Assembly (NCBI RefSeq): GCF_020215645.1
Contig: NZ_CP084058.1
Coordinates: 11,028,501 to 11,092,500, forward strand
From: Nonomuraea gerenzanensis
GTDB lineage: Bacteria > Actinomycetota > Actinomycetes > Streptosporangiales > Streptosporangiaceae
Direction of reading: 5' to 3'
DNA length: 64,000 nucleotides
Notes under the pieces: model-generated
Seen by the model: only the letters and a program-made list of their open reading frames with translations
Told to the model about the DNA's origin: nothing
Database searches by the model: none
Shown here: in pieces, positions 53,575 to 62,017 of the stretch
Layout of the letters: each line of letters begins with the position of its first letter
How positions within the stretch are numbered: the stretch's first letter is position 1
Position numbers and translations under genes: made by a program

Positions 53575-53973
53575 GTGGCTGGTGAGCAGGTGAGCGCGCG
53601 GGTGGACGTCTGGATCTGGTCGGTGCGGCTCACCAGGACGCGCTCCGTAGCGTCCGACGCCTGCCGGGGCGGCCACGTCCGCGTCAACGGGGTGCGGGTC
53701 AAGCCCGCGCACCTGGTCAAGGCCGGTGACGAGGTGCGGCTGCGGCACGAGGGGCGCGAGCGCGTCGTGATCGTCTCCCGGATCATCACCAAGCGCGTCG
53801 GCCCCCCTGTGGCCGCCGAGTGCTACGAGGACAAGAGCCCGCCGCCCCCGCCGCGCGAGGCGATCGCGCCGGTGGCCGTGCGCGAGCGCGGCGCGGGCCG
53901 TCCCACCAAGCGCGAGCGCCGCAGCATCGAGAAGCTGCTCGGCCGCCGGGGGCGCCCCGAGCCGGGGGACTAG
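53575..53973 (+). CDS. S4-domain RNA-binding protein (HslR-like)
   Basis: A 132-residue protein from GTG 53575. The S4 motif is clear: 'VDVWIWSVRLTRTRSVASDACRGGHVRVNG' in layout, then 'VKAGDEVRLR'. The basic C-terminal tail ('GRPTKRERRSIEKLLG') is typical of Hsp15/HslR relatives, which bind dissociated 50S subunits carrying peptidyl-tRNA. Confidence 0.88.
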   Translation: MAGEQVSARVDVWIWSVRLTRTRSVASDACRGGHVRVNGVRVKPAHLVKAGDEVRLRHEGRERVVIVSRIITKRVGPPVAAECYEDKSPPPPPREAIAPVAVRERGAGRPTKRERRSIEKLLGRRGRPEPGD

Positions 53974-54040
53974 AACTTTCCGGGAAGGACCGGGTGCCGG
54001 CGGGCAAGTACGGATGTCCTTCTCATCCGGGAGTCCCTGA

Positions 54041-54550
54041 GTGATCCTTGCCCCTGACACGTTCGAAGCGGTCTTCGACGCCCACTACGAGGAGATCCGC
54101 CGTTACCTCGGCCGCCGGGTCGGTCTCGACGTGGCCGAGGATCTCGCGGCCGAGACCTTCCTGATCGCCTTCGGCCGGCGGGCGGCGTACGACCCGTCGT
54201 ACGGCTCGGTCCGGCCCTGGCTGTACGGCATCGCCACCAACCTGATCGGCCGGCACCGCCGCGCGGAGCTGCGCCGCTACCGGGCGCTGGCCAGGAGCGG
54301 GCCACCGCCCGACGACGACTCCGAGGACCGGGTGGTCGATCGGCTGACCGCCGAGGTGACGGTCGGACGGCTGGCCGGGGCGCTGGCCGGGCTGTCGGCC
54401 GGTGAGCGGGACGTGGTGCTGCTGGTCGCGTACGGCGGGCTGAACTACGCGGAGGTGGCCGCCGCCTTGCGGATCGCCGAGGGCACGGTCGCCTCGCGGC
54501 TGAACCGGGCCAGGACCAAGCTGCGCGCGACGCTGGGAGTGGAGGCGTGA
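54041..54550 (+). CDS. ECF-type RNA polymerase sigma factor
   Basis: A 169-residue sigma-70 family protein from GTG 54041 (GGGAG upstream). Region 2: 'FDAHYEEIRRYLGRRVGLDVAEDLAAETFLIAF'-type helix pair, 'RPWLYGIATNLIGRHRR'. Region 4: 'LSAGERDVVLLVAYGGLNYAEVAAALRIAEGTVASRLNRAR' in pattern. It is translationally coupled to the next gene, a membrane protein that may be its partner. Confidence 0.9.
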   Translation: MILAPDTFEAVFDAHYEEIRRYLGRRVGLDVAEDLAAETFLIAFGRRAAYDPSYGSVRPWLYGIATNLIGRHRRAELRRYRALARSGPPPDDDSEDRVVDRLTAEVTVGRLAGALAGLSAGERDVVLLVAYGGLNYAEVAAALRIAEGTVASRLNRARTKLRATLGVEA

Positions 54551-55623
54551 TGAGGGAGTTCGAGTTCATCGACCGGGTGATGCCGGACGTCCCGCCGCCC
54601 GCGCCCGAGCAGGTGGCCGCCGTCCGCGACCGGCTGGCCCGCCGTGCCGGGTCCGCCTCCCTGCGGCGCGACCGGCCGGTCCGCCGTGCCGGGTCCGCCT
54701 CCCCGCGCCGCCCGCGGCTGGGCGGCTGGAAGGGCGTGGCGCTGGCGGCGGCGGCCGTGATCCTGGTGATCGGCGCCGTCGCGGTCCTGCTGCCCGCCTC
54801 CACGCCCGCGCCGGTCGTCACCACGCCCCGTCAGGTGCTCGACGCGGCGGCCGACCGGCTGGCCCGGCAGCCGCTGCCCGTCCGCCGCTACTGGCGGCAG
54901 GAGACTGAGCGGATCATGCGGACGGAGGGCGCCGACGGCTACCGCGTCGAGGAGCGCGGCAGGGACGTGCTGGCCTTCGGCCGCGACGGCGACTGGTACA
55001 CCTGGTACGAGTCCGTCTCCACCGAGCCGTACGGCGCCGAGGCCACCGAGCAGTGGCGGCGGTCCGGCTCCCCCAAGCTCTGCCCCGGCCGGGGCTGCGA
55101 CCCCCATCTGCCCGCCTATCCGGCCCGGTCCATGGACCGTCCCCTGGCGGTGGCGCCGGGATGGACGGCGACGCTGGCGGAGGTGCTCGCGCTGCCCGGG
55201 GAGGCGGCCGCGCTCAGGGCCGAACTGCTGGAGCACTACACGGACAACTCGGAGGCGAGCCCGGACCAATGGCTGGGCGAGGTCGCCCGCCGGCTCGTCG
55301 TCGAGCTCCCGATCAGCCCGGGCACCCAGGCGGCGGCCTACCGCGTGCTGGCCGGGCTGCCCGGGGCCAGTGTGCGTGACGACGTCCACGACCCGGGCGG
55401 CCGGCCCGCGGTGACCCTGGAGCTGCCGCCGCGCGGCGCCGTCCGGGTGCAGCTCGTCATCGACCCGGGCAGCGGCGCGTTGCGGGCGGCCCAGCAGGTG
55501 GCGCCGATGCCCGGTCTCGACCCCGGAGTCCCGAGCGTGATCACCGTCATCGTGGCCAGGAGCTGGACCGACACCCGGCCGGTGCCGCCGTCCGGCTGCC
55601 GGAACTGCTCCGGCCGGTACTGA
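54547..55623 (+). CDS. CU044_5270-type membrane-anchored protein
   Basis: A 358-residue protein with a cytoplasmic N-terminus (about 1-58), one membrane segment (about 60-80, 'GVALAAAAVILVIGAVAVLL') and an extracytoplasmic domain of unknown fold. The N-terminal part repeats 'RRAGSAS' twice. This family usually follows an ECF sigma gene in actinobacteria and is thought to act as a regulator of it. The start overlaps the sigma stop by four bases. Two Cys pairs near 'LCPGRGC' and 'CRNC' could form disulfides. Confidence 0.8.
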   Translation: MMREFEFIDRVMPDVPPPAPEQVAAVRDRLARRAGSASLRRDRPVRRAGSASPRRPRLGGWKGVALAAAAVILVIGAVAVLLPASTPAPVVTTPRQVLDAAADRLARQPLPVRRYWRQETERIMRTEGADGYRVEERGRDVLAFGRDGDWYTWYESVSTEPYGAEATEQWRRSGSPKLCPGRGCDPHLPAYPARSMDRPLAVAPGWTATLAEVLALPGEAAALRAELLEHYTDNSEASPDQWLGEVARRLVVELPISPGTQAAAYRVLAGLPGASVRDDVHDPGGRPAVTLELPPRGAVRVQLVIDPGSGALRAAQQVAPMPGLDPGVPSVITVIVARSWTDTRPVPPSGCRNCSGRY

Positions 55624-55714
55624 GTGACGTGTTTCACCCTCGCCGGGGCCGCATCCACGTCACACAACAGGGCTGCGCCGCGTCTTGTGTGTAGGCAGAG
55701 TAAAGGGGCCTCGG

Positions 55715-57121
55715 ATGCGTACGTTGTCGGCCAAACGCCGTTCTTTCCAGTTCTCCCATTGGTCGTTCATGTTCGCCGAGATCGCCGTCTGGTCGTTCGT
55801 CGTCCTGCTGGTGACCGGCGCGCTGCTGATGCTGTACTACGACCCCAGCATGAAGCAGGTGACCTACGACGGCTCGTATGGGCCGCTGCGCGGGCTCTTC
55901 GTCAGCGCGGCGTTCGACTCGACCATGCACCTGAGCCTGGAGGTGCGCGGCGGCCTGCTCATCCGCCAGATGCACCACTGGGCGGCGCTGGTCTTCGTGG
56001 CGGCCGTCGCGCTGCAGCTGCTGCGCATGTTCCTCACCGGCGCCTTCCGCCGGCCGCGCACCGGGCAGTGGCTGATCTGGGTGACGCTGCTCGCGCTGGG
56101 CATGGCCGCGGGCGAGACGGGCAACGCCCTGCCCGACGACATGCTGTCGGGCGGCAGCCTGTGGCTGATGATGTCGGTGGTGCAGTCCATCCCGGTGGTG
56201 GGCGGCTGGGTGATGTCGCTGCTGTTCGGCGCGGACTTCCCCGGCGAGACGGTCATCCCCGTCCTGTACGGCGCGCACCTGGCGATCCCGGCCCTGATGG
56301 CCGTGCTGCTGATCGGCCGGGAGCTGCTGGTGCGGCGGAACGGGCACTCGCGGTTCGTCGCCTCGCTGCCGGGGCGGCGCAGCGCCCGCCCGCTGATGGC
56401 GGTGGCGACGTTCGGCATGCTGATCATCCTCGGGTTCGGCTTCCAGATCGCGCCCATCTGGCTGTACGGCCCGGCCAAGCCGACGCACGTCTCGGCGGGC
56501 TCGGTCCCCGACTGGTACATGGGCTTCCTCGACGGCGCGCTGCGGATCATGCCCGGGTGGGAGCTGACGCTCGGCGACTACACGCTCAGCCTCGCCGTCC
56601 TCGTGCCCACGCTGGTGATCCCCGGGGTCTTCTTCACCGCGCTGGCCGCGTACCCGACGGCCGAGCGCCTGCTCGCGGCGCGGCGGCACCGGCGCGACCC
56701 GCTGGGCCGGCCCAAGAGCGCCGGCCGTCTGGCCCGCGAGCGGACCGGCCGTGACGTGCTCGACCGTCCGCGCGACACGCCGGTGAAGACAGCCATCGCG
56801 GCGGCCGGGGTGACGTTCTACGGCCTGCTGTGGGCGGCGGCGGCCAACGACCAGCTCGCCCACCAGTTCGACCTCAACGTCAACACGGTGACCGTCTTCT
56901 TCAGGTGGGCCGTGCTCGTCGGCCCCGTCGTCGCCTTCACCCTCACCCGCTGGATCTGCCTGGCGCTCCGGCAGGAGAGCAGGCACGTGGCCGAGCACGG
57001 CGTGGAGACGGGCATCATCACCCGGTCGGCGGACGGCGGCTTCCACGAGCGGCTGGAGCCCGCGGTCCCCGTGGGCGCCGTCAGCGGGCCGCAGGTCGGG
57101 GCCGGTTCCACCAGAGACTGA
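55715..57121 (+). CDS. QcrB-like cytochrome b lacking both heme bH ligands
   Basis: A 468-residue membrane protein from ATG 55715 (AAAGGGG upstream). The overall match to actinobacterial QcrB is clear: 'IRQMHHWAALVF', 'LPDDMLSGGSLWLMM', 'SIPVVGGWV', the Qo motif PDWY and the C-terminal 'VEHGVETGII'-type tail. The bL ligands are kept (His87, His188). The bH ligands are not: position 101 is Gln ('ALQLLRMF' where QcrB has VHLAR) and 203 is Glu ('LIGRELL' where QcrB has LIGLHL). No qcrA or qcrC is next to it, so it is an orphan paralogue. It overlaps the VWA gene end by 41 bases. Confidence 0.82.
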   Translation: MRTLSAKRRSFQFSHWSFMFAEIAVWSFVVLLVTGALLMLYYDPSMKQVTYDGSYGPLRGLFVSAAFDSTMHLSLEVRGGLLIRQMHHWAALVFVAAVALQLLRMFLTGAFRRPRTGQWLIWVTLLALGMAAGETGNALPDDMLSGGSLWLMMSVVQSIPVVGGWVMSLLFGADFPGETVIPVLYGAHLAIPALMAVLLIGRELLVRRNGHSRFVASLPGRRSARPLMAVATFGMLIILGFGFQIAPIWLYGPAKPTHVSAGSVPDWYMGFLDGALRIMPGWELTLGDYTLSLAVLVPTLVIPGVFFTALAAYPTAERLLAARRHRRDPLGRPKSAGRLARERTGRDVLDRPRDTPVKTAIAAAGVTFYGLLWAAAANDQLAHQFDLNVNTVTVFFRWAVLVGPVVAFTLTRWICLALRQESRHVAEHGVETGIITRSADGGFHERLEPAVPVGAVSGPQVGAGSTRD

Positions 57122-58136
57122 GTGACAGGGCTCCGGCGATCAGGACGGCACCGCCGGCGGCGAAGGCCGCGGCGGTGTCGACCTGCTGCCGGATGACGGT
57201 GAAGCTGCCGGGCAGGGAGTTCAGCGCGGTGGTGAGCTGGTCGGCGTTCTCGGCGCGGTGGTAGGAGCCGCCGGTGGTCCTGGCGATCCCCTTGAGCGAG
57301 GGCTCGTCGATGAAGCGGTAGTTGCGGCCCCTGTCGAAGCCGCCGCGACCGCCGAAGCCCCCGCCCCAGCCGCCGGAGCCGCCGTCGAACTGGCGGCTGT
57401 CGCAGACCATCGGCGAGGGGGTCGTGGTGCCGAAGCCGATCGTGAAGACCCTGATGCGGCGCAGGGCCGCCTCCCGCGCGGCGGTCTCCGGATCGACGCC
57501 CTGGGTGTTGGCGCCGTCGGTGAGCACGACGATCGCGGCGCCGACGTAGCCTTCGCCGCCGTCACCCGGGTCGGCCCCGGTGGGCGCGACGGCCGGGTCC
57601 ACCTCGGCGATCGCGTCGATCGAGGTGAGCATGGCCTGCCCGATCGCGGTGCCGCGGTAGGTGGTGAGGTTCTCCAGCGCCTCTATCAGCGAGTCGGTGT
57701 CGTCGGTCGGCGGCACGGCCAGCCCCGCCGTGCCCGCGAACGTGACGAGCCCGATGCGCGGCCCGCCGCGCTGCGACTCGATGAACTCCGCCGCCGCCGT
57801 CCGCGCGGCGGTGAGCCGGTTGGGATCGACGTCCGTGGAGCACATGGAGCCGGAGATGTCGAGCGCGAGCAGGATCGTGGCCGACGTCTGCGGCACCGGC
57901 ACCGACGCCTGCGGCCTGGCCGCCCCCACCGCGAGCAGCGCCAGCCCCGCCACGAACAGCGCCGCGGGGATCTTCCGCGTCCAGCGCGTACGGCCGGGCA
58001 GCGCGCTGCGGACCAGCGCGATCGAGGTCACCCGCACGGCGGCCCGCCTGCGCCGGCGGCGCGCCCACCACCGGATGGCGAAGATCAGCGGGATGAGCAG
58101 AGCGGTCAGCAGCGCCCACGGCCAGGAGAACGTCAT
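57081..58136 (-). CDS. VWA-domain membrane protein (BatA-like)
   Basis: A 351-residue protein. Two N-terminal membrane segments (about 5-22 and 57-72) flank a basic loop; a VWA domain with MIDAS motif 'LALDISGSMCSTDV' and 'IVVLTDGANTQG' follows; the C-terminus has a third membrane segment (about 320-342). A Gly-rich insert ('GGWGGGFGGRGGFDRGR') is present. It is the last gene of a MoxR-DUF58-VWA-VWA operon of the kind implicated in envelope-complex assembly. Confidence 0.85.
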   Translation of the reverse strand: MTFSWPWALLTALLIPLIFAIRWWARRRRRRAAVRVTSIALVRSALPGRTRWTRKIPAALFVAGLALLAVGAARPQASVPVPQTSATILLALDISGSMCSTDVDPNRLTAARTAAAEFIESQRGGPRIGLVTFAGTAGLAVPPTDDTDSLIEALENLTTYRGTAIGQAMLTSIDAIAEVDPAVAPTGADPGDGGEGYVGAAIVVLTDGANTQGVDPETAAREAALRRIRVFTIGFGTTTPSPMVCDSRQFDGGSGGWGGGFGGRGGFDRGRNYRFIDEPSLKGIARTTGGSYHRAENADQLTTALNSLPGSFTVIRQQVDTAAAFAAGGAVLIAGALSLSLWWNRPRPAAR

Positions 58137-58328
58137 TCAGATCACCCGCCCAGGTCGCAGCACGGTGAGCGTCATGCGGACCACCCGTCCAGGTCGCAGC
58201 ACGGTGAGCGTCATGCGGACCACCCGTCCAGGTCGCAGCACGGTGAGCGTCATGCGGACCACCCGTCCAGGTCGCAGCACGGTGAACGCCATTCAGATCA
58301 CCCGTCCGGATCGCAGCACGGTGGCCGC
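58134..58328. repeat. Five tandem 39-bp repeats between the two VWA genes
   Basis: Units begin at 58134, 58173, 58212, 58251 and 58290, each starting at a CAT (the reverse of ATG). Each repeats the 3' end of the upstream VWA gene (TVLRxGRV) plus a start codon. The first three bases of the array are the BatA-like gene's ATG and its last unit is the original gene end. Confidence 0.92.
58137..58292 (-). CDS. Possible 51-residue repeat peptide
   Basis: An ORF made wholly of the 39-bp repeats: four 13-residue units, MAFTVLRPGRVVR, then MTLTVLRPGRVVR twice, then MTLTVLRPGRVI. Its ATG follows the TGA of the upstream VWA gene directly, and its TGA is just before the ATG of the next VWA gene (TGA-ATG). 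No ribosome site is seen, so expression depends on coupling. It may be a by-product of tandem duplication. Confidence 0.35.
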   Translation of the reverse strand: MAFTVLRPGRVVRMTLTVLRPGRVVRMTLTVLRPGRVVRMTLTVLRPGRVI

Positions 58329-59249
58329 CGCGCCCGCCGTGAGCAGCACGAGGGCGAGCGCGATCAGCCCGCCGGCCAGGGGCAGCGGCTCGTCGGAGAC
58401 GGTGAGCCGCAGGTCGATCGAGTCGGCGATCCCGTCGAGCCGCGCGGTGTCGGCGGCGGGATGGTAGGCGCCGCCGGTGGTCTTGGCGATCATGGCCAAC
58501 GCGTCCTCGTCGAGCGCGGTGTGCAGGTGGAAACCGTCGTCCTCCACCGTCGTCCCCTCCGTCGTGCCGATCCCGACGGTGTGGACCCGCACGCCCGCCG
58601 TCTGCGCCACCTCGGCGGCCTGTTCGGCGGTCGAGTCGCCCTGGTTCTGGCCGTCGGAGAACATCACGATCGTCGCCGACGGCCAGTAGCCGAGGTCGGG
58701 CACGGCGCCGTCGCGGCCGAACGCCACCTGCTTGCCGGTGATCAGCGTCAGCGAGCCCAGGATGGCCGTCCCCAGCGAGGTGGAGCCGGTGATCCGCAGC
58801 CGGTCGATGGCCTTGAGCGCGATGGAGTGGTCGGCGTCGGGCCGGGCGGCGGTGAGCGCCCCCCGTTCGAACGCGATGACCCCGATGTCGACGCTGGCGG
58901 GCTGCGCCGCCACGAACGCGCGGGCCGCCCGCTGCGCCGCCGCCAGCCGGGTCGGCTTGACGTCGTCGGCGCCCATGCTGTTGGAGACGTCCATGGCCAG
59001 GATGACGGTGCCCGAGGCGCGCGGGACCGGCACCATGGCCGCCGGGCCCGAGGTGGCGACCGCGAGCACCCCGACGCCGGCGATCGTCAGGCCAACGCCG
59101 AGCCAGGCCCGCCGCCCGCCGCCGGGCACGGCGACGCCGGCCGCGGCCAGCGCGGCCCTGCGCCGGCGTGCCGAGACGACGGCCGCCCAGGCGAGCGCCG
59201 CCGTGAGCAGCAGCCCGACGGCCAGCAGCAGCGGCGATGACAGGGTCAT
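58293..59249 (-). CDS. VWA-domain membrane protein (BatB-like)
   Basis: A 318-residue protein with N-terminal membrane segments (about 5-25, 49-70), a VWA domain with MIDAS 'LAMDVSNSMGADDV' and 'IVMFSDGQNQG', and a C-terminal membrane segment (about 288-308). It pairs with the BatA-like gene downstream. It starts four bases inside the DUF58 stop. Confidence 0.85.
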   Translation of the reverse strand: MTLSSPLLLAVGLLLTAALAWAAVVSARRRRAALAAAGVAVPGGGRRAWLGVGLTIAGVGVLAVATSGPAAMVPVPRASGTVILAMDVSNSMGADDVKPTRLAAAQRAARAFVAAQPASVDIGVIAFERGALTAARPDADHSIALKAIDRLRITGSTSLGTAILGSLTLITGKQVAFGRDGAVPDLGYWPSATIVMFSDGQNQGDSTAEQAAEVAQTAGVRVHTVGIGTTEGTTVEDDGFHLHTALDEDALAMIAKTTGGAYHPAADTARLDGIADSIDLRLTVSDEPLPLAGGLIALALVLLTAGAAATVLRSGRVI

Positions 59250-60130
59250 GGCGACCGGTCCCTGGTCCTGGCGACGACCTCGACGAGCGCCTCGGCCAGG
59301 TCGCGATCGGTGTCGATGCGGTGGACGGGCACCCCGGCCCGGCGCATGCCCGCCGCGAGCCGGGCGTCGCGCGCGTCCACGGCCTCGCGGAAGCGCACCC
59401 GCAGCAGCGGGTCTGCGGAGTCCACGACGAGCTGCTCGCCGGTCTCGGCGTCCTCCACCACGATCAGCCCGGCCTCGGGCAGCACGTCGTCGGCGGTGTC
59501 CGCGATCCGCAGGGCGACCACCTCGTGCCGCCGGGCCAGCCGCTGCAGCGCGCGTTCCCAGTCGCCCTCGCCGATGAAGTCCGACAGCACGACGACGAGC
59601 GCGCGGCGGCGGGCCAGCCGTCCCGCCGCCTCCAGCATCTCGGCCAGGTCGGTCGTGGCGTTCCCGTGCGCCCGCGCCGTCCGGCTCAGCTCGGCGCCGA
59701 TCCGCAGCGCGTGCCGCCGCGAGGTGCCCGGAGGCACGACGCGCACCATCCCGGTGTCGTACAGCAGCGCCCCCACCCGGTTCCCGCCCCGCCCGAACAG
59801 CCGGGCCAGGACGAGCGCCAGCTCGGCGAGCACGTCGTGCTTGCCGCGCCCTGGCCTACCGGCCGCCATCGACGCCGACCGGTCGAGCACCAGCCACACG
59901 GTCAGCTCGCGGTCCTCGGTGAACACCCGCACGTGCGGCTCGTCCAGCCGGGCGGTGACGTTCCAGTCGATGTGCCGGGCGTCGTCACCGTCGCCGTAGG
60001 CACGCAACCCGGTGAAGTCGATCCCGGTGCCCCGGTACGTGGTGCGGTGAGCGCCTTGGAGCCGGCCGTCCAGTCTGCGGACGACCTTCCACTCCAGGCG
60101 GAGCAGGAGCCTCTCTGGGGCGGTGACCAT
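59246..60130 (-). CDS. DUF58 domain protein
   Basis: A 294-residue protein with the DUF58 motif 'YRGTGIDFTGLRAYGDGDDARHIDWNVTAR' in layout and a VWA-like core ('LVLDRSASMAAGR', 'LVVVLSDFIGEG'). DUF58 proteins are encoded with MoxR ATPases and VWA proteins, thought to help assemble or activate envelope complexes. It overlaps the next VWA gene by four bases and follows moxR by 6. Confidence 0.88.
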   Translation of the reverse strand: MVTAPERLLLRLEWKVVRRLDGRLQGAHRTTYRGTGIDFTGLRAYGDGDDARHIDWNVTARLDEPHVRVFTEDRELTVWLVLDRSASMAAGRPGRGKHDVLAELALVLARLFGRGGNRVGALLYDTGMVRVVPPGTSRRHALRIGAELSRTARAHGNATTDLAEMLEAAGRLARRRALVVVLSDFIGEGDWERALQRLARRHEVVALRIADTADDVLPEAGLIVVEDAETGEQLVVDSADPLLRVRFREAVDARDARLAAGMRRAGVPVHRIDTDRDLAEALVEVVARTRDRSP

Positions 60131-60136
60131 GGCGGC

Positions 60137-61126
60137 TCAGCGGTTCTGCAGGACGACGTCGGGCGCCCTGACGGCGCCGAGCACCCTGCTGATGATCGTG
60201 TCGGCGTCGACGTCGTCCGCCAGCGCCTCGTACGACAGCACGAGCCGGTGGCGCAGCACGTCGAGCGCGAGCTCGGACAGGTCGTGCGGCAGCACGTAGT
60301 CGCGCCCGCGCAGGAACGCCAGCGCCTGGGCCCCGGTGACGAGCGCGATGGACGCCCGCGGGCTCGCCCCGTACGTGACGTACCGCTCCAGCTCGCCCAG
60401 CCCGGCCGTCGCGGGCGAGCGCGTCACCGAGACCAGCCGGACGGCGTAGTCCACGATCGCCGGGTCGACGTACACCTCCCGCGCCCGCACCCGCATCGCC
60501 ATCAGCTCCTCGGCCGTCACCATCGGCTGCGGCGGCTCAGGCGGGCGCAGCGCCCTGCCGACGATCGCCTGCTCCTCGGCCTGCGTCGGGTAGTCCACGA
60601 CCACCTTCATCATGAAGCGGTCGACCTGCGCCTCAGGCAGCGGGTACGTGCCCTCCGACTCGATCGGGTTCTCCGTCGCCATGACCAGGAACGGCTCCGG
60701 CACCCGGAACGTCTCACGCCCGATCGTCACCTGGTGCTCCTGCATCACCTCCAGGAGGGCGCTCTGCACCTTCGCGGGGGCGCGGTTGATCTCGTCGGCC
60801 AGCAGCAGGTTCGTGAACACCGGGCCGAGCTCCGTCTTGAACTCCCCGGAGTGCTGGTGGTAGACCCGCGTGCCCACGAGGTCGGCCGGCACCAGGTCGG
60901 GGGTGAACTGCACGCGCTGGAAGCTCCCGGCGATCGCGGCGGCCAGCGACCGCACCGCCAGCGTCTTGGCCAGGCCCGGCACGCCCTCGACGAGCAGGTG
61001 CCCGTCGGCGATCAGCGCGACGGCCATGCGCTCCAGCAGCACGTCCTGCCCGACGATCGTGCGTTTGACCTCGAACAGCACCTGTTCGAGCGGATGAGCC
61101 GACTCTGGGAACTTGGTCGAGGTCAT
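60137..61126 (-). CDS. MoxR family AAA+ ATPase
   Basis: A 329-residue ATPase: Walker A 'VEGVPGLAKTLAVRSLA', Walker B 'LLLADEINRAPAKVQSALLEVMQE' in part, sensor 'LVMATENPIESEGTYPLPEAQVDRF' in part, and the AAA lid 2 ('YGASPRASIAL'). It probably acts as a chaperone for the DUF58/VWA proteins encoded behind it. The HtrA-like gene is 31 bp upstream. Confidence 0.92.
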   Translation of the reverse strand: MTSTKFPESAHPLEQVLFEVKRTIVGQDVLLERMAVALIADGHLLVEGVPGLAKTLAVRSLAAAIAGSFQRVQFTPDLVPADLVGTRVYHQHSGEFKTELGPVFTNLLLADEINRAPAKVQSALLEVMQEHQVTIGRETFRVPEPFLVMATENPIESEGTYPLPEAQVDRFMMKVVVDYPTQAEEQAIVGRALRPPEPPQPMVTAEELMAMRVRAREVYVDPAIVDYAVRLVSVTRSPATAGLGELERYVTYGASPRASIALVTGAQALAFLRGRDYVLPHDLSELALDVLRHRLVLSYEALADDVDADTIISRVLGAVRAPDVVLQNR

Positions 61127-61157
61127 GCTTTCCCTTCACTCATGTCCGGCCTCTCGC

Positions 61158-61943
61158 TCATACGTCCGGCCCGTCCTCGCCGTCGCCTTCCTCGCCGGGC
61201 CCCAGGGCCGCGCCGATCGGCACCGCGAACGCGATGCCGGCGAACGCCTCATCGCCGCCCGGGTCCGCGATCGACACGACGATCCCGACGACCAGGCCGC
61301 GCGCGTCCAGCAGGGGGCCGCCCGAGCTGCCGGGGTTCACGGAGGCGTCGAACTGGATGAGCCCCTTCAGGCCACCGTTCTCGGCGGACCGGTTCAGGCC
61401 CGACACCACGCCGGTGGAGACGCTGTACGTCAGCCCCAGCGGGTTGCCGATCGCCACCACGGGCGCCCCCACGGACACCGCGCCGCCGAGCGTCGCCGGC
61501 ACCACGATCTCGGGCAGCTTCGCCGGCTTGAGCGCCGCCACGTCCAGCTTCTTGTTCGACGAGGCGACGACGGCCTTGGCCTCGGTGCCGTCGGAGAAGG
61601 TCAGGTCGACCTCCTTGGCGCCCTTGACCACGTGGTACGCCGTCAGCACCGTCCCGTCCTCGGCCGCGATCACCCCGGTCCCGAGCGACTTGCCTGCCTG
61701 GACGACCACCACCGACGGCCCCACCCGCTGGTAGACCTCGGGCACCGGGAGCGACGTGCTGGGGGTCGGCGTCGGGCTCGGCGTGGGCGCGGCCACCTCG
61801 CCGCTCCCGCCCAGGCCGCCCAGCCAGTACGCCAGCACGGCCACCACGACGAGCGCGCCGGCCCCGATGATCCACCGTCGAGCCCTCCCGGCCAGGGGCT
61901 GCCTAGCCTCGGCCGCACCAGCCTCCTGCGGCACGTGCTCCAT
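61158..61943 (-). CDS. Membrane-anchored HtrA-like (S1C) serine protease without PDZ
   Basis: A 261-residue protein with one N-terminal membrane anchor (about 24-45) and a Pro/Thr linker. The trypsin-fold triad is visible: His in 'TAYHVV', Asp in 'KLDVAAL', Ser in 'VNPGSSGGPLLDARG'. The PDZ domain of HtrA/DegP is absent. It may be co-transcribed with the MoxR operon. Confidence 0.87.
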   Translation of the reverse strand: MEHVPQEAGAAEARQPLAGRARRWIIGAGALVVVAVLAYWLGGLGGSGEVAAPTPSPTPTPSTSLPVPEVYQRVGPSVVVVQAGKSLGTGVIAAEDGTVLTAYHVVKGAKEVDLTFSDGTEAKAVVASSNKKLDVAALKPAKLPEIVVPATLGGAVSVGAPVVAIGNPLGLTYSVSTGVVSGLNRSAENGGLKGLIQFDASVNPGSSGGPLLDARGLVVGIVVSIADPGGDEAFAGIAFAVPIGAALGPGEEGDGEDGPDV

Positions 61944-62017
61944 CGCTCCATCGTCGTAAAAGTCAGCTCAAAGTGCCACAAACTCCACCTGAGAACTCCA
62001 TGAGAACGACGGACGCG

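Noticed and set aside
58134..58328. 39-bp repeats as a CRISPR array
   Set aside because: Copies are directly adjacent, without spacers, and derive from the neighbouring gene end.
57258..59240. 660-residue plus-strand open frame opposite the two VWA genes
   Set aside because: Low-complexity Arg/Gly/Asp/His sequence produced by the antisense of real genes and the 39-bp repeats.
59237..61360. 707-residue plus-strand open frame opposite DUF58 and MoxR
   Set aside because: Antisense shadow rich in Arg, His and Pro; the minus-strand genes have full motif sets.
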